A DNA stretch of 64,000 nucleotides from Plantago major (lineage: Eukaryota; Streptophyta; Magnoliopsida; Lamiales; Plantaginaceae), in assembly GCA_026545765.1 (NCBI GenBank), contig CM048840.1, forward strand, positions 9,000,765 through 9,064,764, written 5' to 3'. Both the position numbers and the translations under genes were made by a program. Positions 23,589-35,480 of the stretch are shown here, one piece after another. The notes beneath the pieces are model-generated. The model was not told the origin of the DNA. It made no database searches and was given only the letters and a program-made list of their open reading frames with translations. Every line of letters starts with the position of its first letter. The first letter of the stretch is position 1.

Positions 23589-25882
23589 TGTAAGAATTTT
23601 AGTCAACAATGAGGCTAGTCCATGTTTTTGCATCTAAACCAAAGGGGCCCCACATGTTGGAAATGACGTTTCCTTAAAACATGAATAATCTACTATAGTA
23701 GTAGATTGCACTTGAGAAAGAATTACTAAAATTCATTGAGAGGTGAAAGAGTAATTGAAACTCAAAGTGTGTTGGTTGATGCATTAAATATGGAATGCCA
23801 AGAGTTGGAAATGGGAAGAATCTCACATGGCTAAAATTGAGAAAAAAAGAACTAGTTATAAGTCCAAAACTTGCTATTGGGTTTGGGCCCCAAGGGGCAC
23901 CCAGGGTTTTGGAAGGGGGGAGGAGCTAGATAGCTCCATCACTCGACCACACGCACTACCGATCCGCCAGAGCCGCCCGGTCGTGGGTTGCGTCCGGGGT
24001 TCATGGTCCGGGGTTCACGGGTCGCGGTCTTGAGTAGATTATTATCTTTTTGGGCCAGAAACTTATTGTATTTGGTTAAGCCCAAATAGATAGTCTGAAA
24101 CGAAGCCCCACACTGAAGCGTGAAGCCCAACAGATGCGTCTGTTGGTTTGGGCGGGATTCAGCGAACGGATCTGTCCATTCGCTGAAAGGATGTAACTGA
24201 ACGGGAAAAATCCAACGGGTGTGCCTGTTCGAATTTTTCTTTCTGCAGGGACCTGTTCGTGAAGGGCTACATCTATTCAGACTGCAACTCTTCAATATTA
24301 TAAATAGACCCCCAGAATTGGACTTTTAACACACCGAAATCCAAACCTTCTTTCTTCTCTACTTTCTCTCTAAAAAGCCTGAACTTTCTATACTGCCTAG
24401 TTCGACAAGTTAGCAATTCAGTGCTAGAATTCTAACTTACTGCTGCTCTATCTTGGGAGACTGATTGTAAGAACCCGTACTTTTTATTTTGACTGTATTT
24501 CATATTTGTATTTTATTTTATAGTGGACCGGGCCTCGTAATATTTTTCAAACTCAATTTTCAGATTTTAGGCCCGAGACCACCTATACTCAATATCGAAA
24601 TTCCAAAACCCTTTTTCTCTAGCCAAAATTTCGTCCCTTTCTTTTCTGTACCAGCCGCATGGGTTCTCTTCTTCTTAAGGTATCCAAATTTTCTTTCTGC
24701 ACAAACAAACTACTCTTGCTTTCGATTACTCAAATTTTTGTTGATTAATTAGTGTTAATCGATTATAATCATGGCCTAATTGTCATGATGCTGCTTTTGC
24801 ACAGCAACCAAATCTACTCACCTTTTCTTGTTTCAAAACTAAAATAACCGAGAGTTTATTCTTGCTAGTTCACTTCATGACATCACCGTGACATCATACC
24901 ACACCACCAGATTTTATCACTTAGTTTTATAATTTGTTCATGTTTTAATTTGGGTTCTTACATTATAGTGGTGGTTTTCGAAGAATTCGAGGTGCAAGTT
25001 AGAGGAGCGTTTTGTGATTTAGCTAGGTTAAGCTTGGTTTCGAGTCGACCTTCAGGTAAAGGGGATTTTCTGACACTTTTGCTCCTATTTTTCGTATATA
25101 AAATGTATATATATATTTTTGCGATTGACAAATAACTTATGATTATTATATCTTGTTATGGGACTTGATATAATATTCTATTCAAAGAGGATCAAGTATG
25201 TGAATTCCCTAAAGTATTTTTTTGTAATGCATGTGATGTGTGTGAAAATTAATGTTTCTGCACGTGGAAATAAAATATGTTTTGAGCTCACAGTTTTACC
25301 TATGAATTCTGGGCCCACCTTTGACGGTGATTACGTGCTCATGCTGTTCCTTTAGCGGGAACTTTCGTTATGTTACGTACATGCCGACCTCGTACACCGG
25401 ACTTATACTAGTGGCCATAGTGTGACTCTGTCTGAGCTAAATGTTCTGATACGATTGTTTTGTTACAAGTACTCCATGAACTGTTTTCTGGTTGTGTGTT
25501 CTGATATTGCGTGTATATATATATATATATGTAATTTTACTGCTCTGCTTGATCCGGTAAGAGTGCCAGGAGATTCACACTTACACTTTTTTTCCAGTGG
25601 TCTGGTTTCGTGGAGGTTGCTAGTAGAGGCAAGGCGGGTTAGAGCAGCTAGTATAGTTAGTGGAAGTCTTGTAATTTTTGAAGGTTGTATAAGTTCGAGA
25701 GTTGTAGAATTGTATTTATTGTATTTGTGTTTTAGACGCTCTGAATTACCTTTAAAAACTGTTTTGTAAATAAAATTAACCGATCAAAGTCTTAATGACC
25801 GAGGGCCAACCCTCAACTCAGCAAACTTATACTCTCTGTTTCCGTATACCATCTTCTATACACCCACTATCTACAACCAACA
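23589..25882 (+). repeat. 3' LTR of copia-1, interrupted
   Basis: Homologous to 17807-18760 in two pieces: 23589-24465 and about 25781-25882. About 30 bp of LTR around the insertion point are missing. In this copy the AAAGTCTTAAG segment reads AAAGTCTTAAT (from about 25787). Confidence 0.88.
24466..25779 (+). mobile_element. LTR-like dispersed repeat inserted in the copia-1 3' LTR
   Basis: Starts TGTAAGAACCCGTACTTTTT and ends near AATAAAATTAA. Absent from the 5' LTR, hence a later insertion. A block at about 25550-25605 (GATCCGGTAAGAGTGCCAGG, then AGATTCACACTTACAC) recurs on the minus strand near 58385-58440, within another segment that begins TGTAAAATCCCG. It is probably a solo LTR or non-autonomous LTR element; neither a TG...CA pair nor a target duplication was confirmed. 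No coding frame of note. Confidence 0.55.
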
Positions 25883-25887
25883 ATAGT

Positions 25888-26560
25888 ATGGTATGAGTAA
25901 CGGAATTTATTTTTTTTTCGTTCTAAATAACACAATTTCTCCATCCTTTCTACTTGGCTTTTCTTTCTTTCCTTCCTGTAAGTCTTCAAGTGTTGATTAA
26001 GCAGTAATGTTTCCCATTTTCTTTCCGAAAGAACTTTGTTAGACTTAGATGGATACAAATTATGGGAATTCACCCAACACTTTCGTGTGGGTGGTGGTGC
26101 TGTGGTTATTACGTAAATTTGGGGAATACGATAAACACTTTGTGGGTGGAGTGTGATTGAAAATAGAGTTTTCTCTGAACGTCGTATAACTTTTTATTTT
26201 CAGCAGGTGCATGCAATTCTGCTTGTTAACACTTGAAATCCTATTTAACTAGCAGGTTGTTTTTTGAGCAATCCACCCATTAACAATCGGACACAACCAT
26301 CGATAATTAACTTAAACTCAAGGATTTGCTAGGCTGGAAGTTAGGGGATGGTTACGAAGTGGAGTTATTTGGAAGATATGTGGATACTCGTAGCCCTAAA
26401 TCTAATGGTAACACGCCCCTTTCTTGCGTTTTATTTCTCTTAGCAGTGCTTAGGATTTTGATAAACTCTCAGGAGCCGTTCCGTTACGTTCCTCCTGAAC
26501 TAGCTATTCACATTTTTATTCTACTAACGAAAACTTTAATGATAAGTCTGTCTACACGGA
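25888..26560. other. Intergenic, nothing recognised
   Basis: AT-rich sequence after copia-1. A frame at 26326-26565 has no recognisable family. LINE-like reading begins near 26560. Confidence 0.4.
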
Positions 26561-27360
26561 GTTGATAATCCAGAATGAACAGGGGCGACCTGAATGGCCT
26601 TGGAAAAGGATATTGAAACTTGTTATACTTCCTTGAATCAGAGTTTTCTGCTGGAGGGTTCTTCATGATAAAATTTTCAGCACTGTTTTTAGTGGAGATC
26701 TAGTTATTGAAGAACCAACTTGACGTACATATATATATGTAGAAATGAGGAAGCATCCTTGTATCATTTGCTATTTGACTGTAGTGCCTTCAGGGATAGG
26801 AGGCTTCTCCCTCAACTCTGTAATACTGGTATGGGGCTCCAGCCTAATTCAAAAAACCAGATCAAGTTCATAACTTGGCCGGGCCTAGTTAATTGGTAAA
26901 GCCAGAAATTAACATTTATATTAATCAGTATGCCATGCTTATGTATTTTCAAGCTATGTCCCCCCACAAGATCAATAGTGAAATGCAACTTAACTGCTCA
27001 TGGAAGACACCTGATGACTTTGATTTATGTTTGAGCACTAATGGCTCATTGTTGGCCTGGTAATCCAGACAAAACATGTTTTGGTTGTATTATTCGCTCT
27101 AATGATGCAGGTAGTTATGTGATATTGTTTCATTGGAAATCAGGAACCTAACTCAGCAGTGTAGGAGTTTAAGGAGTAGTTTGTATTGTGAATGCAACCA
27201 CCCAAGTATAGCATATATTTTGTCTAGGATTCAAAGCGACTCTAACATCCCTGCAGCGGAATTGGAAATCTCTTTCTCTTTTTCAAAACTTTTAATCAAG
27301 GACATTTGCTCTAAATGGCTTGTTTCGTATATGAATTCATGTGTGAAAATTTTGTTAGGA
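26560..27360 (+). pseudogene. Decayed LINE 3' region (RT zinc-binding and RNase H parts)
   Basis: Broken frames read like the C-terminal end of a plant LINE: WKRILKLVILP then FCWRVLHDKIF (RT zinc-binding region pattern), SLYHLLFDCSAFRDRRLLP, then FGCIIRSNDAG, typical of the plant RNase H domain, at about 27075-27110. Frames change repeatedly and many stops are present. No poly-A tail was placed with confidence. Confidence 0.5.
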
Positions 27361-28505
27361 TGAATAGGAAGCCGCTTGAACAATCGTATGGCTTGCATGT
27401 TCCTTAACTTCTTCTAATGGATCATTTGATGTTAAAATAACCCCATGAAGGTAATGTAATCTCTTACTTTAAAGAAAAGAAAGCTGCTAAATGATGTTTA
27501 ACTTAGTTTGGCAACCAAAACTAACAAGCTAGAGTACACAGTACACACCAAGTAATTGAGGAGGATTTCACAACTGTCAATGATCAGCCCAGCTAGTTTA
27601 AGAGATCCACGAAGCATAAGCCCAGTGAAGCCCAAATGGCCCAGTGCAGTACCATACTTGTTAGAAAATCAACGCTACCATTTAAAAAGGGAGATTCTTC
27701 CATAGACGGTAGACCGGGTGTATGAGTAAGTTGTAGATCTTGTGTCTCACAATAAGCAACATCACTTGAGAAATGAATTTAAAATTATTCTTTCAAAGTC
27801 ATGTGGTTCATTCTCATCCACAAGGTCTACAACTTGCTCATATACCCGGTATATATAAATAATTTTCCATGAAGTAAGGTAAGCTTTTGGGAATTAGGAT
27901 TTGTGATGTGACTTCAAAGTTTGAACGACCACAAAAGGAGGCTCCTCAGTCCTCACCATATCAACCCAAAAAAATATGAATATCTGTCAATTTCGGGATA
28001 ATAAAATCAAAATATTAAATAAAATGTGGTGGGAATAAGAATTAGTACTAAAATAATATAGAACGCGCTATTAGATGTCCATATAGTCCTCCCTGGAATA
28101 TGCCACAAAGCTACGACTTTGGGTTCCATATTATATTCTTTAAATTACACTTTGGATATGCTTGTGGTTGATAATATTTTGGATGTTAACTTCTTCTTTT
28201 AAACTTTTACTTAACTAAAGTTAATTGTAAATACAGTATTGTATAGTAATTCTTAGTACAAAAATATTATTAAGATTGTGCTAGACCATTCACTTGACAT
28301 GTATAGATTGTTGAATTCTCTAATGTTTGCTCAAATGTGATGATGTTCAAATTATTACAAGTTCTAGTATTTTGGAACTACAAGAGTCCGGTAGATTTAT
28401 ATGATTGTGAAATCAACCAAGAGTTTACGCTTTGCACTTTGAGTAAAAATTCTAGTTGCACAATTGAAAGGTGCGATCAGAAAAATTGGTAGCAATAAGA
28501 TATAA
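27361..28505. other. Intergenic with one MITE-like inverted repeat
   Basis: No gene was recognised. The only clear structure is the inverted repeat at 27713-27850. The last bases (AATTT, 28505-28509) flank copia-2. Confidence 0.5.
27713..27850. repeat. MITE-like stem-loop with 32-bp arms
   Basis: Arms 27713-27744 (ACCGGGTGTATGAGTAAGTT start) and 27819-27850 are inverted copies with three mismatches, spaced by 74 nt. The surrounding CTTCCATAG / CATGAAG phrases hint that the inverted repeat extends a little further. No target duplication was identified. It could be a small MITE or the source of a foldback RNA. Confidence 0.65.
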
Positions 28506-28509
28506 ATTT

Positions 28510-29371
28510 TGTAGGAAATATGGTAGGTATTTGCGGGTATGGAAGTAGAGAAGAAGAAAACATGGTCGGGAAGAGTCAATAGTTTGACTATCTCTCCTTA
28601 AGACTTTATCGCCTGCCACGGTAACGGATTGCTTGCAATACCTCTGCGATAAAACCTCTCTTAAATGGCTAGCCAGACTGACAATGCAAGATTTAACCTT
28701 AGTTTGAGTGTGTAAGAGTGCACAAAAGAGCAGGAGGAAAGAAACAAGTAGGAATGTGTTGTGTGTTCTTGTGAAGAACTTCTCCACATCTCCACATATT
28801 TATACTTGTTTGATGATCTTTCCCAAGAGTTATATCCTTCTACTAAAGGTGTTAACTCTTCATTCAATAGACACAAGTTGAAAGTGACACAATTCTTCAA
28901 CTTAAAGGAAGTGTCTATTCATGAAAAGACCAGGAAAAATTCGAATTTTTGGAGGAAATCGCGCCTGTTCAGGCAACAACGAGGCTCACTGTGGTTAGCC
29001 CCTACCTCACCGCGGTCGGCATTGGACATAAACTTTCTGTCCAATGCTGACAACGGTGAGCTCCCAGCTTTCCTCCCGAATTCGATTTTTCTCCTTTCTT
29101 TTCGATCACTCTACTCTTAAACCCGTATTTTAGCACATAGGATTACGAATCCTCATGCTTAAGATGACTTAACTCATTCATGTATTGATCAAACACACTT
29201 AATGCATTAATCACCCTTTCACCATTTGGCGATTTTAGTGACTTAATACATGTAATTCGTTTTAACAACGAGATACACGCTTACACGGAATGCTTGTTTA
29301 CGACGTGTTGGGCCCCATTGATCAATTCATCGAATGAATTGAAATCTCAATCATTCACTAAAATTCCAACA
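28510..29371 (-). repeat. 3' LTR of copia-2
   Basis: 862 bp, TG...CA. GATAAAGTCTTAAG is read on minus near 28595-28610; its 14 nt are the exact complement of the element's leader. TATA-like TATAAATA on minus near 28800. Confidence 0.9.
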
Positions 29372-29969
29372 ATCCCCACATGAAAGGGGAATTGATGCAC
29401 ATGCACCTTACCAGCAGATTATAATAGCATCAGGAGAGATAGCTTTCGGCTTTGAATCTTCCCTGGTGGAATACTTTCGGATATACTTGCCACGCGGTGG
29501 ACGTGATGCCTTGAACCGGTCGGCGTTTTGTGTATACCAAGACAAAAGTACCCACACTAATATAACCCTGTACTCGTTTCAGGTTCTTATCATTTGTCCG
29601 TTGTGGCAATGGACACGCCTGGTTTCACAAGTGTGTTTCTAGTTTGAGGCGGCCAGTCCTCACACTTGCATATGTGACTTCTCAACAAGAGTATCCTTCC
29701 AATACCCCATTTGAACTTCAAACTTTGAGAATCATTAAGAGTTTCATGAACTCACCCTTTACCCGTTCTGCAGGTAGCACTTATGTCTTACCCGGGAATA
29801 GGCTTTGGAGTTATAGTCACAAGTGACATAATCCGAAGTGCTCATATTTCTTAGTGTTGTAAAAACACCCTCGAAGCGCTCGACGAGTTCTTACAGCTTA
29901 GTTTTCCACATTGAACCAAATTCTTGGGATCTCCAGTCAGTATGGTTGGGTTACCACCACAAGGATTCT

Positions 29970-32900
29970 TTAAGACATGAGTTTTAACCCCATTACCCTA
30001 GACAGAAACAAAGTTTGTTCCCCTGAAAGGCCTTTCGTTAACGGATCAGCAATATTGTCTTTAGATTTCACATAATCCAAAGAAATAACACCCGTTGAGA
30101 GTAATTCTCTAATGGTCTTATGTCTACGACGTATGTGTCTAGACTTGCCATTGTACATGTTACTTCGTGCTCTTCCAGATGCAGATTGACTGTCACAGTT
30201 AATCGTTACTGAAGGCACGGGTTTATCCCAACACGGGATATCTTCCAAAAACGAACGGAGCCACTCCGCTTCTTCCCCAGCTTTGTCTAAAGCAATAAAC
30301 TCAGATTCTATGGTAGACCTGGAAATCAGAGTTTGTTTGGAGGAATTCCAAGACACTGCCCCACCACCAATTGTAAAAACATACCCACTGGTGGACTTGC
30401 AGTTCTTAATATCGGATATCCAGTTAGCGTAAAAAAACCCTTCTAACACAACATGATATCTGGAGTAATGCAGACCATACTTAAGCATGTGTTTCAGATA
30501 TCTCAATATCCTTTCCAACGCTGTCCAATGGTCTACTCCTGGATTGCGTATGAACCTTGCCAAGTTGTTGACAGGATAAGCAATGTCAGGACGTGTACAA
30601 TTCGCAATGTACATTAGGCAGCCAAGTAATTGCGCATACCTATCTTGACACACAGGGGAACCCCGATGTTTAGCAATGTTCTTGCTCATATCCATTGGTG
30701 CTTTCAATGGTGATAAACCATGAACATCAAATCTCTTAAATACATTTTCAATGTAATGAGATTGCGAAAGTACCAAACCATCAGAAGTCTTGGAAATCTT
30801 AATTCCCAAAATCACATCAGCGATTCCCATGTCCTTCATGTCAAAAAGATTTTTCAATATGGATTTAGTCTCAAGGATTAACTTGTGATGAGCAAGTCAT
30901 CCACATATAGACAAATCATCACGAAGGAATTAGAATTCCTTTCCCGTAATTGCAGTTTGTCACATTCATTTAATGAGAATCCCTTTGACAATAACGAATT
31001 GTTAAATTTCTCATGCCATTGTTTAGGAGCATGTTTCAGTCCAAACAATGATCAATTGTTCCATCCGTCTTAAGCTTTCGCTTCAGAATCCACTTGCATC
31101 CTAAAGGCTTAATCCCTGGAGGGAGATCAGCCAATACCCAAGTGTAATTTTGCAGAATGAACCCAATCTCACTCCTCGTAGCTTCCTTCCAAAGAGGAGC
31201 CTCAAGAGTAGACAATGCTTGATTGTCTTTGGGTTATTTTCTACCAAGAAGGTCAGAAAAATATAACCAAATTATATCTTCTTTCTAGCCCTTTTGATAC
31301 GTCTTGATTCAATGTCATGAGCCTTTCTATTCTCTTGCATTGAACTACTAGACCGTTTTCTTCCTCTGGGAACATCATGAGCCTTTGTATTCTCTTGAGT
31401 TGGTGAGCCACATTGAGGGAAGACCATGAGCCTTGGTTATCTCTTAGCTTGAACTGGATAAATTGCTAGAAGAGAAAGACCCCACATTTGATCCTTCAAG
31501 TTCATTTGGTCCAGAATTTTCATTCTCACCAAGTTCACCAACTTGACTTTTAAAGAAAGCCAAATCCTTCTTTTCCTTCCTAGGAGAGGTATCTTCAAAG
31601 AGTTCAACATTCATTGATCCTATGATTGTCCCAACATGTACATCACTTATCTCATACCGATGGACCAAGAATCGAGAATCACCACTATTATTTGCATATC
31701 CAAGGAAAATGCAATCTATAGTTCTGGGACCAATCTCAACTTTTTCTGGCTTGGGTACTTCTACCTTTGCCAAGAAATCCCCACACTTTGAACACCGTGT
31801 AAGATGGGGTTTGTCCCCTCCACAGTTTATATGGAAGTTTTGTTGTTTGATTTCGGGGAATTCTGTTAAGAATCTTATTAGCCGTCAGAATGGCCTCACC
31901 CCACAAATTCTGAGGAAGCGCAGAATTTAACAACTTTGCATTCATCTTTGCTTCTCAGCAAGTACACAAAACAATACCTCGCACAATCATCTATGAATGT
32001 CACAAAGTATTTCTTTCCACAAGGGAATGGAGACTTTTTGAGTTTTACTTCAACAAACACCCCACATTTCTGATGATTGTTTAAAGTTGATACCAGGCAA
32101 CAACTCGAGTCTCGCAATAGCTTGTAATGATTTGTAGTTGACATGTCCAAATCTAAAATGCCATAAATCAGATTTCTCAACAAGGTAAGAAGAAACATTC
32201 TTTCCATTCATTGATTTAAGCATCACAAAGTTTACATTCAACTCGAAGAGCCCGTCTGCGATGTAGCATCTTCCTACAATTCTACCAAATTTGCTTCAAA
32301 CTCAGAGAATTCTGAAGTCCCATCCACCTGAGAAAGTGAATCTTCAACCACATTGGCCTTTGCCTTTTCTTCAAATTTATGTTTCTTCAGAGAACGACAA
32401 TCCTTTTTCATGTGGTCGGGTTTCTTACAATGATGGCACACACCATTGAACAGCGGCTTAGACCCAGAAGTGGTATTGCTAGGACTTCTGTCACGGTCCT
32501 TACACTTCTGCCTCTGCCCTTGGTCTCAACCAAGTGCGCCTTTGCATCAAGGGGTTGTATCCCTTTGTTTAAGGCCTTCCTATTATCTTCCTAGATCTGG
32601 AGTTTGATAATAAGATCTTCCAATTCATCTCCTTGGATTTAAGCTTCAAGTAACTTGAAAATTCACCCCACGAAGGAGGTAATTTCTCAATTAACGCAGC
32701 CACCAAGAAGGATTCATTGGGTTTCAAGTTCTCAGAATCCAACTCGTGTAAAAGCATTTGGAATTCTTCAACTTGAACCCCACAGGTTTGGATTCCACCA
32801 GTTTGAATTTCAGAAATTTAGCCACCATGAATTTCTTCATGCCAGCATCGTCAGCACTATACATCTTTTCCAACAATTCCCAAAGGGATTTGGCGGAAGA

Positions 32901-33239
32901 GACCGTACAGTAGACTGTGTATAGAGAATCAGAAAGACAATTCAAAATATAATTATTACATAGAAAGTCGCTATGCGGCCAAGTGTCGAAGGCTCCTTGC
33001 TTCTTTGAGTTTTCCTCAACAATAACCACTGCTTTCTTAGGAGTCGCAGTAGAAGAGATGTCGCCCAGAATAGGGGCAACTTTTGATTCACAGGTTAGAA
33101 AGTTCGACAACCCAAGCGTAGTTAGGTAGAAGAGCATCTTTTGCCTCCAGCGTTTGAAGTTGCTTCCACCAAACTTTTCTGGCTTCTCGTTAGGAACGGT
33201 AGGACGAGCCATGAGAACATCATTTACAGGAGTAGACAT
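29970..33239 (-). pseudogene. copia-2 gag-pol with three internal deletions
   Basis: Gag starts at 33239 (MSTPVNDV) and runs with frame changes to an intact zinc knuckle (CHHCKKPDHMKKDC, about 32391-32432). Then the protease is skipped: gag joins near 32280 to a late protease/integrase segment (IADGLFELNV). The integrase start is present, but near 31950 the frame jumps from RSKDE to MNAKLLNS, removing the second Asp and the Glu of the DDE triad. Near 31050 the RT fingers and palm start are missing (KTDGT to LKHAPKQWHEK); the YVDDLL motif remains. The RNase H/C-terminal frame 30857-29970 is open, but the first catalytic Asp (YSDANW in copia-1) reads Tyr (FFYANW, about 30427). Enzymes would be inactive; only gag parts and RNA signals could still serve mobilisation in trans. 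Confidence 0.9.
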
Positions 33240-33276
33240 CTTCAGGTACTTCCACGAACAGATAAAGTCTTAAGAT

Positions 33277-34169
33277 TGTAGAAAATATGGTAGGTATTTG
33301 CGAGTATGGAAGTAGAGAAGAAGAAAACAGGGTCGAGAAGAGTCGATAGTTTGACTATCTCTCCTTAAGACTTTATTGCCCCGCTACGGCGAACACGGGT
33401 TGCTTGCAACAGTCTCCCAGGATAAAACCTCTCTTAAATGGCTAGGTTGCACTCCGATAGCCAAGTCTGACGAACGTTAGTTTGAGTGTGTAAGAGTGCA
33501 CAAGAGAGCAGGAGGAAAGAAACAAGTAGGAATGTGTTGTGTGTTCTTGTGAAGAACTTCTCCACATATTTATACTTGTTTGGTGATCTTTCCCAAGAGT
33601 ATATCCTTAAAGGTGTTAACTCTTCATTCAATAGACACAAGTTGAAAGTGACACAATTCTTCAACTTAAAGGAAGTGTCTATTCATGAAAAGACTAGGAA
33701 AAATTCGAATTTTCGGAGGAAATCGCACCTGTTCAGGCAACAACAGGGCTCACCGCGGTGAGCCCCTACCTCACCGCGGTTGGCATTGGACATAGTTTCT
33801 GTCCAATGCCGACCGCGGTGAGCTCCCTTTTCTTTGGGGCTCACCGTGGTGAGCTCCCAGCTTTCCTCCCGAATTCGATTTTTCTCCTTTCTTTTCGATC
33901 ACTTTGCTCTTAAACCCATATTTTAGCACATAGAATTACGAATCCTCATACTTAAGATGACTTAACTCATTCATGTATTGATCAAACACACTTAATGCAT
34001 TAATCACCATTTCACCACTTGGCGATTTTAGTGACTCCATACATAAAGTGTGATTCGTTTTAACAACGAGATACACACTTACACGGAATGCTTGTTTTCG
34101 ACGTGTTGGGCACCATTGACCAATTCATCGAATGAATTGAAAGATCAATCATTCACTAAAATTCCAACA
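33277..34169 (-). repeat. 5' LTR of copia-2
   Basis: 893 bp, TG...CA. TATAAATA on minus at 33567-33574. AAAGTCTTAAG on minus at 33364-33374 complements the leader at 33264-33274. A perfect 20-bp palindrome GGGCTCACCGCGGTGAGCCC lies at 33746-33765, followed by an inverted repeat with arms 33774-33792 and 33800-33818. Confidence 0.9.
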
Positions 34170-34191
34170 ATTTTATGCAATAAGAATAAGT

Positions 34192-34485
34192 GTGGTAGTG
34201 TTTTTGAGAGTTTAAAGGATTGAAAACGTTACCCATACGAACAATATGTACCTTTCTTTTCGATTGTGCAAAGTTAAATGTGTTTGATTTGGAGTAATCT
34301 TAAGATGAATGACCAACTGGAAAGTCCCTCGGTGCGTGCACGGGTGGGGACATCATGTGAATGTGCGAGGAATGACATGTGTTGGTACAGTGCGGCCACA
34401 TATCACTCGGAAAACACTCCATTAGTAACTATACCGGTCCAAATGATCGGGTCTCGGCCCACAAGAGGACGTGGCGTTATGCACA
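34192..34485 (+). repeat. Degenerate Cassandra-like (5S-derived) LTR
   Basis: Contains a diverged 5S rRNA-like stretch at about 34265-34330 (GCAAAGTTAAATGTGTTTGA, then AAGATGAATGACC) and an upstream block TTAAAGGATTGAAAACG matching TTAAAAGGATCGAGAACG in the better copy at 35194-35480. Edges are unclear. Confidence 0.45.
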
Positions 34486-34489
34486 CATA

Positions 34490-35193
34490 ACATGTGAATT
34501 TTTCAAATGTTAAGCCGACTCAGTTACAATAATCATAGTTTAATATAATAGAAACTCTATAAAGTTATATCATCGAGATTGAAAAAGACATTATTATAAA
34601 ACACTATTCTAGATTTCTTTTTTAAGATTTATTATCAAGTTGGTACCGTGGGACTTTATTACTATAACGAGTTTATTACTTTAAGCTATCTCCAACAGCA
34701 TATAAGTTGGGAGTTGAGACTTGGTAAAACGCAACAACATTTCAATAAATCTATGCGTTTCACGAAGTCTCAGCTCATTCGCATCTTGTCGGTTGGTTTA
34801 ATGGTTTATTTAAAGAAAATATTTTACATTTTTTGGTTTTCTTTTTTTTATTTAATTATATAATTATTTTCAAGTTTTTTTTAATTTCTTATATTAATAA
34901 TATTAAATTATATTTTTATTATATGATTCTCACAGGTTCATGTGGAGGTAATTTCAAAACTTTTCAGATATAATCCGTGTATAATTTTTCTTTCAAATTA
35001 GTTTTTTTGTATATTTTAATATACGATAATACTTTACATAAATAATCGAATTCAACTTATAAATTATGCAAAGTTAAAAATACTTCACAATTTACCAGTA
35101 CTCTTTTATAAGAATGATAGGATCTAATGCAATTGAAATTTAAAGTGCAAAATAATTATAACCCATAAAGTTCAAACTTTAATGGACACTTTC
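34490..35193. other. AT-rich stretch between the two 5S-like LTRs
   Basis: No gene or element recognised. A frame at 34648-34863 has no family resemblance. Confidence 0.4.
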
Positions 35194-35480
35194 TGTAACG
35201 CCCCAAAGTTTTAAGTCAAGTCCAAACAGCTTAAAAGGATCGAGAACGCTACTCACACCAAGAAGGTGCACCTTTCTTCTCGGGAATCCATCCATAAGAA
35301 CTACAGAGTTAAGCGTGCTTGCTCTGAAGCAATTTTAGGATGGGTGACCGCATGAAATGAGACAAAGTGCGAGAAATACATGTTGATGCAGTGAACCAAA
35401 GATATCACCCAGAAATGCTACGAAGAATCACACCAAATTAAAGGTCGTGTTTCTACTTATTAGTTGTCCGAGTCGTTACA
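35194..35480 (+). mobile_element. Solo LTR of a Cassandra-type TRIM with 5S rRNA-like promoter
   Basis: Bounds TGTAACG...CGTTACA (7-bp perfect inverted tips), flanked by CTTTC (35189-35193) and CTTTG (35481-35485). Inside lies a 5S rRNA-like segment with AGTTAAGCGTGCTT (35307-35320, box A region) and GGATGGGTGACC (35338-35349, box C region). Cassandra elements are known TRIMs whose LTRs carry such pol III promoter sequence. 287 bp, no internal region, so a solo LTR. Confidence 0.82.

Larger units (their letters stand above)
17807..25882 (+). mobile_element. Ty1/copia retrotransposon 'copia-1'
   Basis: 5' LTR 17807-18760 and 3' LTR 23589-25882 (the latter split by an insertion at 24466-25779). 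Target site copies are CTAGT (17802-17806) and ATAGT (25883-25887), one mismatch. A polypurine stretch (ATGTGGGGAT) directly precedes the 3' LTR. The gag-pol order is gag, protease, integrase, RT, RNase H, i.e. copia type. The leader after the 5' LTR is ACTTAAGACTTTGA rather than a TGG primer site. The reading frame is broken in many places, so the copy is dead. It is a relative of the minus-strand element at 28510-34169. Confidence 0.92.
28510..34169 (-). mobile_element. Ty1/copia retrotransposon 'copia-2', internally deleted
   Basis: LTRs at 33277-34169 (5' on minus) and 28510-29371 (3'). Flanks AATTT (28505-28509) and ATTTT (34170-34174) match at 4 of 5. A polypurine stretch (CATGTGGGGAT on minus) abuts the 3' LTR. 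The leader on minus is ATCTTAAGACTTTATC, again without a TGG start. The coding order and sequence are close to copia-1, so both belong to one lineage. Large pieces of protease, integrase and RT are missing, making this a non-autonomous deletion derivative. Confidence 0.92.

Noticed and set aside
35287-35350. 5S rRNA gene
   Set aside because: Only partial, diverged 5S similarity inside TGTAACG...CGTTACA bounds with a near target duplication; an LTR of Cassandra type explains it better.
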